DNA of 6,928 nt from Verrucomicrobiales bacterium (GTDB lineage: Bacteria; Verrucomicrobiota; Verrucomicrobiia; Verrucomicrobiales; Verrucomicrobiaceae): contig DMMK01000584.1 of assembly GCA_003453085.1 (NCBI GenBank), forward strand, positions 1 to 6,928. Reading direction: 5' to 3'. Position 1 is the first letter of the stretch, and each line of letters begins with the position of its first letter. The translations under genes and the position numbers were made by a program. The notes below the pieces were generated by a model. The model did no database searches, was not told the DNA's origin, and saw only the letters and a list, made by a program, of their open reading frames with translations. Shown piece after piece: positions 1 through 6,280 of the stretch.

Positions 1-2
1 GT

Positions 3-1949
3 GGATACTTGTTGTTAGGCGAGCTGAGCTGCACCGCCTGCCATGTGCCGCCCAAGTCATGGCAGGAAAGGCTGGCTCCCAAGACTGGGCCCAACCTAAC
101 CAAGGTGGGATCCCGCTTAGATGCCGACAGTCTCTGGCAGATGATCCGCAGCCCGCAGCATCGCAAAAAGGGGACCCAGATGCCCGGCCTGTTTGCCGGA
201 GAAGAGGGGGATGCGGAGAAGGTGGAGGCGCTCACGGAGTTTTTGGGATCGCTGAAACCCACCACGCCGAAGAAGCCGGCAGGAGACATGGCGCGGGGCA
301 AGGACATTTATCATAAGGTGGGCTGTGTGGCCTGCCATGAACCCGCCACGGACTATCGCCCAGCCAAAGCGGCGGCTGATGCAGAAATCGAGAAACCGGG
401 GCTGGGATCGGTGCCCCTTATCTTGGCGGAAGCTTATTCGGTCGATGCGCTGACGGAGTTTCTTTTTGATCCGCTGTCACATCGTCCTGCGGGACGCATG
501 CCAAACATGCGGCTGAGTCTGCAGGAGGCGGCAGACATCGCCGCCTACTTGCACCTGGGGCGCGAGGTGGAGCCTGCGGCGGAGCGTGCCGCACTCAAGA
601 TCCCCCCACAAGGAGTGGAAAAGGGCAAGGAAGTCTTTGCCCAAATGAACTGCGTGGCCTGCCATGCAGGGGTATTGCCGGAAGACGTAACCAAGGCATC
701 CGCTGCCAAAACCAAAGCACTGGCCGCACTGAAGGTGGATGCGGGCTGTCTGGCCGGAACCCAACCGAGCGGGGTGCCTCGCTACGATCTCAATGACCTA
801 CAAAAGCGCGCGTTGCGCCTAGCCATCACGGCCATTCAAAAGCAGGATGCACCGAAGCTGACCGCTGCGCAAAAGGTGGACTGGCAGATGACACGGCTGA
901 ACTGCTATGCCTGTCACGACCGTGATGGCAAAGGTGGTCCAGAAGATCCTCGTGCACAGTATTTCGGCTCCAACGACGGCAGCGCCGAATCTCTGGGCGA
1001 ACTGGCGCACCTGCCCCCCAATCTGGACAACGTGGGGCGCAAGCTGACGAAGGCCTGGCTGGGCAAAGTGCTGTGGGGCGAGGGCGGCAGTGTGCGTCCC
1101 TACATGGATACCCGCATGCCCAACTTTGGCCGGGCGCACACGGAGATGCTGTTAGGCCTGCTGCCTGAGGCGGACAAGCGGGAAACACCCGTGACCATTG
1201 ACGTCAGCGGCCTGGGTAAACATCATCGTGCGGAGACTGGGAGGCAGCTCCTCGGCTCCACCGGACTGGCCTGTGTGGCCTGCCATGGGCTGAAAGAACG
1301 CAAGTCTCTGGGGCCGCCAGTGATCCGTCTGACGCACACCGTCGAGCGGCTACAGCCCGAGTATTTTAAGGAGCTGCTGCTGAACCCACAGGCCACTCAG
1401 CCAGGAACCATGATGCCTCCCATGTTCATGGGGAGGAAGAAGGCGGACCTGGAGATCGAGTCCATCTGGACCTATCTCAAGGAGCTGGAGGGGCAGCCAT
1501 TGCCGGAGGGGCTTTTGTCCACGGAAGACTTTGAACTGAAGCCTGAGAAACAGGGACGTCCGATCGTCTTCCGCAGCTTCATTGAAGGTGCAGGCAGCCA
1601 TGCCATCGCCGTCGGTTTCCCCCAGGGATTGCATGCCACCTTTGATGCCGTCCAAGTTCGCTGGACGCAGGTTTGGCGGGGCCGGTTCCTGGATGCGATG
1701 AGCAATTGGCAGAGCCGTGAGATGCTGCCCATCAAACCCCTGGGGACCGATCTCAAGGAATTGCCAGCCGCGACGGGTAAGCGGGTGTTTTCAGGCTATC
1801 GTCTGGACAAGGCGGGGGTGCCCACATTCCTGTATCTGCAAGATGGTCAGCCGGTGGAGGATACGCTGCGGCCCGCCAAAGATGGCAAGGGCTTGGACCA
1901 CGAAATCAAGATCAACGGCGAGATCACGAAGGAGGTGCTGTCATGGTAA
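3..1949 (+). CDS. Multihaem c-type cytochrome protein, 5'-truncated
   Basis: The reading frame is open to the left edge, so the true start and probably a signal peptide and further domains lie upstream. Counting from the TTG at position 9, 646 residues are visible. They contain five CxxCH haem c sites, with first cysteines at residues 8, 106, 215, 299 and 422. Four Met-Pro motifs lie 47 to 71 residues after sites 1, 2, 4 and 5 (M58, M164, M370, M468/469) and are the likely distal haem ligands. Site 3 has none. Residues from about 515 form a haem-free, beta-rich C-terminal domain (RPIVFRSFIEGAG, then AIAVGFPQG) of a type I recall from planctomycete and verrucomicrobial cytochrome proteins. The expected role is periplasmic electron transfer, probably from the product of the next gene, whose start overlaps this stop by 7 bases. 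The physiological donor and acceptor cannot be read from sequence. The cytochrome call is secure; the substrate is unknown. Confidence 0.9.
   Translation, partial: GYLLLGELSCTACHVPPKSWQERLAPKTGPNLTKVGSRLDADSLWQMIRSPQHRKKGTQMPGLFAGEEGDAEKVEALTEFLGSLKPTTPKKPAGDMARGKDIYHKVGCVACHEPATDYRPAKAAADAEIEKPGLGSVPLILAEAYSVDALTEFLFDPLSHRPAGRMPNMRLSLQEAADIAAYLHLGREVEPAAERAALKIPPQGVEKGKEVFAQMNCVACHAGVLPEDVTKASAAKTKALAALKVDAGCLAGTQPSGVPRYDLNDLQKRALRLAITAIQKQDAPKLTAAQKVDWQMTRLNCYACHDRDGKGGPEDPRAQYFGSNDGSAESLGELAHLPPNLDNVGRKLTKAWLGKVLWGEGGSVRPYMDTRMPNFGRAHTEMLLGLLPEADKRETPVTIDVSGLGKHHRAETGRQLLGSTGLACVACHGLKERKSLGPPVIRLTHTVERLQPEYFKELLLNPQATQPGTMMPPMFMGRKKADLEIESIWTYLKELEGQPLPEGLLSTEDFELKPEKQGRPIVFRSFIEGAGSHAIAVGFPQGLHATFDAVQVRWTQVWRGRFLDAMSNWQSREMLPIKPLGTDLKELPAATGKRVFSGYRLDKAGVPTFLYLQDGQPVEDTLRPAKDGKGLDHEIKINGEITKEVLSW
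1929..1937 (+). promoter_or_regulatory. Strong Shine-Dalgarno sequence for the beta-propeller gene
   Basis: AAGGAGGTG is complementary over nine bases to the usual 3' end of bacterial 16S rRNA. It lies inside the end of the cytochrome gene and ends 5 bases before the ATG at 1943. It favours that ATG over the ATG at 1949, which would be 11 bases away. With the stop/start overlap it suggests translational coupling. No other start in the window has a comparable site. Confidence 0.8.
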
Positions 1950-3478
1950 TGTCATTCAAGAAAGCGTGCAGGCTGGTTCAGTTACGGCTGCGCAGTCACA
2001 TGCAGCGCGTGCTGCCAATGGTTTCACTGCTGGCCCTGCCTGCCATGCAGGCGGAGGAAGCGAATCCGTATTATCGCATCGTGACCTACGCGGTGCCGAA
2101 AGGCACCAATCTGGAAGCCAGCGGCCTGGCCGTTTTGCCCGATGGTAAGCTGGCGGTCTCCCTCCGCAAAGGGGAGGTCTGGATCATTCAGAACCCCCAG
2201 GCGGAGCCGGCGACGGTGGAGAAACTGGGATACAAGCTCTTCGCCTCCGGTATGCACGAGATCCTGGGCCTGGCCTGGCATGAGGGCGCGCTTTATGTGA
2301 CGCAAAGATCCGAGGTGACACGCCTGCGTGACACTGACGGCGATGGTTCGGCGGATGAATACCAGACCGTGGGCCAGGGCTGGGGCGTCTCCGGTGCCTA
2401 CCATGAGTATGCCTACGGGCCAGTGTTTGACCGCGAAGGCAACATGCACAACACGCTCAATTGCTCGATGGGCAAGAAGTGGGCCGGGGCAGGGGAGGAG
2501 GGCGTGCATCCGCTGTGGCGCGGCTGGTCCGTCATCACGCCGAAGGGCAGCACCCAAGCTACTGGATTTAGTGCCGGGTTTCGCAGTCCGTGCGGCATCG
2601 GCCTGAATGCAGAAGGGGACATTTTTGCCACAGACCAGCAGGGCAACTGGATGCCGACGAATCCACTGATGCACATTCGCAAAGGGGCCTATTTCAGCCA
2701 TGCCGATTCGCTGGTGGACATGAAGCGTGCGGATTCGCCCATCCCAGCCCCTGAAGGAAAACAGCCCGATGGCATCACGGTGGCGGAGGCGATGAAGCAA
2801 GTCCCGCATTATACGCCGCCTGCGATTTGGTTTCCATACGTGAAGTTAGGCCAGAGCCCCACGGGCCTTCGCTGTGATGAGACCGATGGCAAGTTCGGGC
2901 CTTTTGAGAAGCAGCTTTTTGTCGGTGAGTTTGTACTTTCCGGGGTGAACCGTGTGTTCCTGGAAAAGGTGGGTGGCGAATATCAGGGTGCATGTTTCCC
3001 TTTCATCAGCGGCCTGCAGAGCGCGGTGCTGACGCTGAACTTCCTCCAGGATGGTTCCATGGTGGTGGGGCAGTCGAACCGTGGTTGGAACAGCTATGGC
3101 AACCGGCCCTTCGGCATCCAGCGGCTGGTGCCTACGGGCAAGCCTTTACTGGAAGTGCAGAAACTGGAATCTCTCAAGGACGGTTTTCGCTTCACCTTCA
3201 CCCGCCCCATCAAACCGGCCAACTGGACGCAGACGAAGGCGCAGAGCTACACCTACCTGTTCACGGCGAAGTATGGCAGCCCCGAGGTGGAGACCCAGCC
3301 CCTGAAGCTGAGCGGCTGGCAGCTTTCCAAAGACGGGCTGAGCCTGACGGTGAAATGTGCGAATCTGCGCGCCGGGTATGTCCACGAGTTTGAGCTGCCT
3401 GAGGTGAATGCCAAGGATGGCTCGCCGCTATGGCATCGCCTTTCGGCCTACACGCTGAACCGCATCCCGGCCGAATAG
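1943..3478 (+). CDS. Secreted beta-propeller protein, sorbosone/glucose dehydrogenase-like
   Basis: The protein has 511 residues. Its N-terminus is a long signal peptide: a basic region with K6, K7, R10, R15 and R17, then the hydrophobic stretch VLPMVSLLALPAMQA, with probable cleavage before EEANPYY near residue 37. Residues about 45-400 carry repeated beta-propeller blades typical of the PQQ-dependent sugar (sorbosone/glucose) dehydrogenase-like superfamily: SGLAVLPDGKLAVSLRKGEV, HEILGLAWHEGALYVTQ, the acidic calcium-type loop DTDGDGSADE at 130-139, and GFRSPCGIGLNAEGDIFATD. Residues about 400-505 form a separate beta-sandwich-like tail ending in SAYTLNRIP, which I recall from PVC homologues. 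There is no CxxCH, so the protein carries no haem c itself and probably relies on the overlapping upstream cytochrome gene. It likely acts in the periplasm on a sugar or alcohol; cofactor use and substrate are not proven. The ATG at 1943 was chosen for its ideally placed ribosome-binding site. Confidence 0.85.
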   Translation: MVMSFKKACRLVQLRLRSHMQRVLPMVSLLALPAMQAEEANPYYRIVTYAVPKGTNLEASGLAVLPDGKLAVSLRKGEVWIIQNPQAEPATVEKLGYKLFASGMHEILGLAWHEGALYVTQRSEVTRLRDTDGDGSADEYQTVGQGWGVSGAYHEYAYGPVFDREGNMHNTLNCSMGKKWAGAGEEGVHPLWRGWSVITPKGSTQATGFSAGFRSPCGIGLNAEGDIFATDQQGNWMPTNPLMHIRKGAYFSHADSLVDMKRADSPIPAPEGKQPDGITVAEAMKQVPHYTPPAIWFPYVKLGQSPTGLRCDETDGKFGPFEKQLFVGEFVLSGVNRVFLEKVGGEYQGACFPFISGLQSAVLTLNFLQDGSMVVGQSNRGWNSYGNRPFGIQRLVPTGKPLLEVQKLESLKDGFRFTFTRPIKPANWTQTKAQSYTYLFTAKYGSPEVETQPLKLSGWQLSKDGLSLTVKCANLRAGYVHEFELPEVNAKDGSPLWHRLSAYTLNRIPAE

Positions 3479-3484
3479 CCGGGA
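3465..3484. terminator. Hairpin at the convergent gene ends, possible bidirectional terminator
   Basis: TCCCGGC and GCCGGGA form a perfect 7-bp stem around the 6-base loop CGAATA. The TAG stop of the propeller gene straddles the loop and the 3' arm. The minus-strand gene ends only 19 bases after that stop, so one hairpin could serve both transcripts. Neither strand has a following T-run, so this is not a canonical intrinsic terminator. Confidence 0.4.
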
Positions 3485-3497
3485 GGATGAGGGCAGG

Positions 3498-4346
3498 TCA
3501 TGGGGCTTGCTTGGCCAGGGACTCTTCGGTTGCTGCTTCGGCAGCGGCCTCGTTTGCACCCAGAAGCTGGAGCCCGATCTTGGGTGTGTGCATGAGTTGG
3601 CTGGTCAGCAGGGCGATGGATTCATCACGAATCGGCGCCATCGGGGTGGGCAGATGGCGGGTGGCGAGATCCCATTCCAGGCGGATGTATTCGGCGATCA
3701 CGCTGGCGAGGCTGAGCTGGAAAAAATGGGCCACGGCCGCCCAGACGACCAGGAAGTGGCCAACGGTCCGGGCTTCCTCCTGGAGTGCCCGGTAACGGCC
3801 GAGAATGCCCTGGTAACGGGCACCGCGTGTGCCTTGCAGCAGGCGTGCGCCGGCCTCGGCGCTGGAGGAGAGGCTGGTCGTGGGGAGGGTGGCGGAGAGT
3901 TGGGCATCCAGTTCCAGAAGACGCGGCAGATCCTGCGACTGCGCTGCCTGCCAAGCCTGGATGAGACATTGCCCCAGCGGGCCGCGCAGTTCCTGCTGGG
4001 TGAAGTTTTCCCAACGGGCGGCCAGGGCCTGCTGCGTAATGGGTGCCCGCGGGTACAGGCTGGGCTGCGGCAGCGGTGTGGCGTGGAAGTGGATGCCCGG
4101 CAGCCTCTGCCGGATGCTGGAAAAGAGCCAGTGCACCCAGTCCAGACCGCGTGACCAGTCCTCCAGGGCGTTTTCAGCAGACTCATCGGCATCGGCCAGC
4201 AGGGTGACCGGGCGCAGGGCAGGGAGGGGGGCTGACGCGCCGCCCTCGGCATGCCGAGGCTGGGCGTCATCCATGCGTTGCAAGAGACGGATCATTCGAT
4301 GTACTATGAAACGCCGCACGAATCGTGCGAATGCTAAAGTTTTCAT
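3498..4346 (-). CDS. Uncharacterised helical protein, possible distant UreF resemblance
   Basis: I do not firmly recognise this gene. The ATG at 4346 gives 282 residues; a TTG ten codons upstream is less likely. The N-terminus is basic and amphipathic (MKTLAFARFVRRFIVHRMIR), with no clear signal peptide. Residues 30-100 are proline- and alanine-rich and low in conserved-looking motifs. Residues about 102-255 look all-helical. There the pattern AWQAAQSQDLPRLLELDAQL (131-150), then a G-RLL step, a hydrophobic helix near 196-215 and an aromatic helix reading AEYIRLEWDL (218-227) recalls the order of motifs in UreF, the urease nickel-insertion chaperone. That comparison is from memory, and the UreF N-terminal signature (PxGxFxxSxGLE) is not evident. 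No urease gene is nearby. The tail (264-282) is alanine- and glutamate-rich. The coding strand is chosen because the opposite-strand frames have poor, low-complexity protein composition. Upstream, AAAGGG about 10 bases before the ATG is a weak ribosome-binding site. Confidence 0.65.
   Translation of the reverse strand: MKTLAFARFVRRFIVHRMIRLLQRMDDAQPRHAEGGASAPLPALRPVTLLADADESAENALEDWSRGLDWVHWLFSSIRQRLPGIHFHATPLPQPSLYPRAPITQQALAARWENFTQQELRGPLGQCLIQAWQAAQSQDLPRLLELDAQLSATLPTTSLSSSAEAGARLLQGTRGARYQGILGRYRALQEEARTVGHFLVVWAAVAHFFQLSLASVIAEYIRLEWDLATRHLPTPMAPIRDESIALLTSQLMHTPKIGLQLLGANEAAAEAATEESLAKQAP
4278..4307 (+). promoter_or_regulatory. Weak sigma-70-like promoter candidate for the YkgJ-family gene
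   Basis: TTGCAA (4278-4283) and TACTAT (4302-4307) each match four of six consensus bases, with an 18-base spacer. Transcription would begin near 4314, just at the palindrome 4315-4329. The match is poor enough to arise by chance, and the site lies inside the opposing coding sequence. Confidence 0.2.
4315..4329. promoter_or_regulatory. Perfect 7-1-7 palindrome, operator-like
   Basis: CGCACGA-A-TCGTGCG is a perfect inverted repeat around a single central base. It ends 15 bases before the YkgJ-family ATG and lies within codons 6-11 of the minus-strand gene, where it encodes ARFVR. It could be a dimeric repressor site or a short RNA stem-loop (6-bp stem, AAT loop) ahead of the YkgJ start. It could also be incidental, since the overlapping codons ARF/FVR are themselves repetitive. 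Confidence 0.35.
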
Positions 4347-4695
4347 GAGCACACAGCCCTTTCTTGACAAATCCAAGCCCTATTACCAGTGCCAGCGCTG
4401 CGGCAACTGCTGCCGCTGGCCCGGAGATGTCAATGTGACGTCTGAAGAGGCGACGGCAATCGCGGCCTACATCGGCATGGATGAAGACGAGTTCATCCGT
4501 GATTGCACTCGCCTCAATGCGAACCGCACGGGGCTTTCCATCATTGATAAGCCCAATGGCGAGTGTTTGTTTCTGGAGGGGCTGAACACCTGCCGGATCC
4601 AGAAGGTGAAGCCGCTGCAATGCTCTGGATTTCCGAATGTGTGGAGTTTCCCCGGTTGGCGGGAAAAGTGTGAGGCCATTGAGGTCTCCGTTTAG
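4345..4695 (+). CDS. YkgJ-family (CxxCxxCC) cysteine-cluster protein
   Basis: This is a compact protein of 116 residues. It begins with the family signature at residues 16-23, CQRCGNCC (C16, C19, C22, C23). Further cysteines at 74, 83, 93 and 109 lie in the order NGECLFL, NTCRIQ, LQCSGFP and REKCE, as expected for the YkgJ/UPF0153 family. C54 is an extra cysteine. The family is presumed to bind zinc or an iron-sulfur cluster; its biochemical role is not established. The protein is soluble, with no signal peptide or membrane segment. The frame stays open far upstream, but the ATG at 4345 gives the normal family N-terminus, with the motif about 15 residues in. There is no Shine-Dalgarno sequence. 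The start shares CATG with the divergent minus-strand start, so its promoter must lie inside that gene. Confidence 0.85.
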   Translation: MSTQPFLDKSKPYYQCQRCGNCCRWPGDVNVTSEEATAIAAYIGMDEDEFIRDCTRLNANRTGLSIIDKPNGECLFLEGLNTCRIQKVKPLQCSGFPNVWSFPGWREKCEAIEVSV

Positions 4696-4786
4696 TCGCT
4701 CAAACTGCCCTAAACATCCCCGTACTCCTGGAAATATCTTTGCATCCCCTTGCACTTCATGTATGACGGGCCAAATCAACACCTAC

Positions 4787-5530
4787 ATGGGCGATCACAC
4801 AGGCAACCGGAAATTCAGGCGCGTACTTCTCAAACTCAGCGGTGAGGCTCTTCGGGAGCCCGGCAGCACCGATAACATTTCGCCTCCAATTGTGGAGGAC
4901 ATCGCGGCCCAGATCAAAGCCGCCCACCAGACAGGCGTGGAAATCGCCCTCGTTGTCGGCGGTGATGTAATCAGCCGTGGCGTCAGTGCCAGCAACAAGG
5001 GCATGGAGCGCGCCACGGCTGATTACATGGGCATGCTGGCCACGGTGATGAATTCCCTGGCGGTGCAGTCCATGCTGGAGGCCATGGATGTGCCGACCCG
5101 CGTGCAGAGCGCCATCGAGATGAAAAACGTGGCTGAGCCCTTCATCCGCCGCGTGGCCATGCGCCACCTGGAACTGGGCCGTGTGGTGATCTTTGCCGCA
5201 GGCACGGGCAACCCCTTCTTTTCCACCGATACCACGGCCGCCCTGCGTGCCAGCGAAATCGGGGCCGACTGCGTATTCAAGGCCACCAAGGTGGATGGCA
5301 TCTACTGCTCCGACCCGAACAAGAATCCAGACGCGGTGCGCTATGACAACATCAGCTTCCACGAGTGCCTGACCAAGCAGCTCAAGGTCATGGATGCAAC
5401 GGCATTTTCCCTCTGCATGGAAAACAACATGCCGATCATTGTCTTCAGCATGAACGAGCAAGACAACATCCGCCGCGCTCTCATTGGCGAGCCGATGGGC
5501 ACGCTGGTGAATGCGAACGGCAAGGTGTAA
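4787..5530 (+). CDS. pyrH: Uridylate (UMP) kinase
   Basis: UMP kinase phosphorylates UMP to UDP with ATP in cytoplasmic pyrimidine synthesis and belongs to the amino-acid-kinase fold. With the ATG at 4787 the protein has 247 residues, close to the 241 of Escherichia coli PyrH. Visible motifs are the ATP-site KLSGEAL (16-22), MERATADYMGMLATVMN (73-89) with the UMP-binding Asp at 79, AGTGNPFFSTDTTAALR (138-154), the nucleotide loop KATKVDGIYCSDP (165-177), and VMDATAFSLC (201-210). The phosphate loop that normally reads GGGN-x-x-RG is GGDVISRG here (58-65), so the third glycine and the asparagine are replaced by Asp and Val, while the Arg is kept. An in-frame ATG at 4763 would add eight residues; neither start has a Shine-Dalgarno sequence. 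The 91 bases before it hold no convincing promoter. The gene is followed by frr, as in many bacteria, but YkgJ, not tsf, precedes it. Confidence 0.95.
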   Translation: MGDHTGNRKFRRVLLKLSGEALREPGSTDNISPPIVEDIAAQIKAAHQTGVEIALVVGGDVISRGVSASNKGMERATADYMGMLATVMNSLAVQSMLEAMDVPTRVQSAIEMKNVAEPFIRRVAMRHLELGRVVIFAAGTGNPFFSTDTTAALRASEIGADCVFKATKVDGIYCSDPNKNPDAVRYDNISFHECLTKQLKVMDATAFSLCMENNMPIIVFSMNEQDNIRRALIGEPMGTLVNANGKV

Positions 5531-5552
5531 TCCTTGTTTTTCTGTGCCCATA

Positions 5553-5581
5553 TTCAAGCCAGACTCCGGTCATGGCTTGAA
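5553..5581 (+). terminator. Hairpin after pyrH, terminator-like
   Basis: TTCAAGCCA (5553-5561) and TGGCTTGAA (5573-5581) form a perfect 9-bp stem. GAC and GTC inside can extend it around a TCCG loop, leaving one bulged A. It starts 22 bases after the pyrH stop. A T5 run follows 9 bases later (5591-5595), further than in a canonical intrinsic terminator, so termination may be partial or the hairpin may instead be a processing or stability element. Confidence 0.5.
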
Positions 5582-5604
5582 ATTGGGTCGTTTTTGTCTT
5601 CGGG

Positions 5605-5639
5605 GTGGAGAGGGGATGACTTCCTCATCCAAACTCCGC
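5605..5639 (+). other. Two-tier stem-loop in the frr leader
   Basis: GTGGAG (5605-5610) pairs with CTCCGC (5634-5639) with one G-T wobble. After a symmetric 3x3 internal loop (AGG/AAA), GGATGA (5614-5619) pairs with TCATCC (5625-5630) around the loop CTTCC. Twelve base pairs in 35 bases between two housekeeping genes suggest a real RNA structure. Its function is unknown. Confidence 0.4.
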
Positions 5640-5649
5640 AGTGGACACA

Positions 5650-5694
5650 CGCCGGACTGGCGGGCATCCTATATGCCTCTTTCTGCAATTTTTT
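5650..5694 (+). other. Small hairpins and T-run just before frr
   Basis: CGCC/GGCG (5650-5653 with 5659-5662) and GGCAT/ATGCC (5663-5667 with 5673-5677) form two adjacent short hairpins. A T6 run follows at 5689-5694, 11 bases after the second stem and 13 bases before the frr ATG. Each stem is weak alone. Together with the two stronger upstream hairpins they make most of the 177-base spacer foldable. Confidence 0.25.
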
Positions 5695-5707
5695 ACCCGA
5701 TACTGCT

Positions 5708-6280
5708 ATGTCCATGGACCCTGAAATGACGATGCTGGAGTGTGAAGACTCAATGACCAAGGCGGTCGAGTTTGCGATTCACGAATTCGCCGCTGTGCGC
5801 ACCGGCAAGGCCTCCCCTGGCCTGGTTGAGGGGCTGGATGTGCATGTGCACAGCTACGGCTCCCACATGAAGCTGAAGCAGTTGGCCATGATCACTACAC
5901 CAGATTCACGTCTGATTCGCATCGAGCCTTTCGACTCTGCCACCTTGCACGACATTGACCGCGCCATCCGTGAGTCCCGGCTGGGATTGAATGGCAGCAT
6001 CGAGGGCAAAGTCATCCGCCTGCCGATTCCCGCCCTCTCCGGTGAGCGCCGCGAGCAGATGGTGAAGCTGGTGAAGCAGATGGGCGAAGAGGCCAAGGTG
6101 CGCGTGCGCTCGGCCCGTCGTTCGGCGATTGAAGAGCTCAAAAAAGGCGAGAAGGACAGCATCATCACGGAGGACGATCTGCATCGCCTGGAAAAGGAAG
6201 TGCAGGCCCTGACGGACAAGAAAATTGCCGAACTGGAACAGCACATGGCTTCCAAGGAAAAGGAAGTCATGACCGTGTAA
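5708..6280 (+). CDS. frr: Ribosome recycling factor
   Basis: RRF, with EF-G, splits the post-termination ribosome into subunits in the cytoplasm. The ATG at 5708 gives 190 residues (188 from the ATG at 5714), near the 185 of Escherichia coli. The sequence follows the family end to end: the first helix, with VRTGKASPGLVEGLDV (30-45); the small beta domain with YGSHMKLKQLAMITTPDSR (50-68), IRIEPFD (70-76) and GLNGSIEGKVIRLPIPALSGERR (93-115); then the long helices with KVRVRSARRSA (130-140), which keeps the basic VRxxRR patch that contacts rRNA, ending in KIAELEQHMASKEKEVM (172-188). The usual LNP is LNG here. The frame remains open back to the pyrH stop, but such an N-terminal extension would be foreign to the family. 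There is no Shine-Dalgarno sequence. The unusually long, hairpin-rich spacer from pyrH suggests separate control. Confidence 0.96.
   Translation: MSMDPEMTMLECEDSMTKAVEFAIHEFAAVRTGKASPGLVEGLDVHVHSYGSHMKLKQLAMITTPDSRLIRIEPFDSATLHDIDRAIRESRLGLNGSIEGKVIRLPIPALSGERREQMVKLVKQMGEEAKVRVRSARRSAIEELKKGEKDSIITEDDLHRLEKEVQALTDKKIAELEQHMASKEKEVMTV

Noticed and set aside
2024..2809. Minus-strand open frame of 261 codons inside the propeller gene
   Set aside because: It is fully antisense to a well-recognised protein and shows no motifs of its own; it is a composition artefact.
3507..4154. Long plus-strand open frame (215 codons) opposite the minus-strand gene
   Set aside because: Its translation is glycine- and cysteine-rich with no recognisable motifs, and it is antisense to a frame with more protein-like composition. 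It is probably a GC-rich shadow.
3829..4344. In-frame upstream extension of the YkgJ-family gene (172 codons)
   Set aside because: The extension is arginine- and serine-rich with no domain, is antisense to the minus-strand gene, and the family normally has its cysteine motif near the N-terminus, as with the ATG at 4345.
4739..4767. TTGCAT-16-TATGAC promoter for pyrH
   Set aside because: Only three and four of six bases match consensus, and the -10 overlaps an alternative start codon; not distinguishable from chance.
4637..4786. N-terminal extension of pyrH into the YkgJ gene
   Set aside because: It would overlap the YkgJ coding end and add about 50 residues absent from UMP kinases. The ATG at 4787 fits the family start.
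4757..5557. Minus-strand open frame of 266 codons opposite pyrH
   Set aside because: It is antisense to a secure housekeeping gene, with a histidine- and alanine-rich translation typical of shadows.
5534..5707. In-frame N-terminal extension of frr back to the pyrH stop (58 codons from a TTG)
   Set aside because: RRF has a conserved length near 185 residues and the extension resembles nothing in the family. The region is better explained by RNA hairpins.
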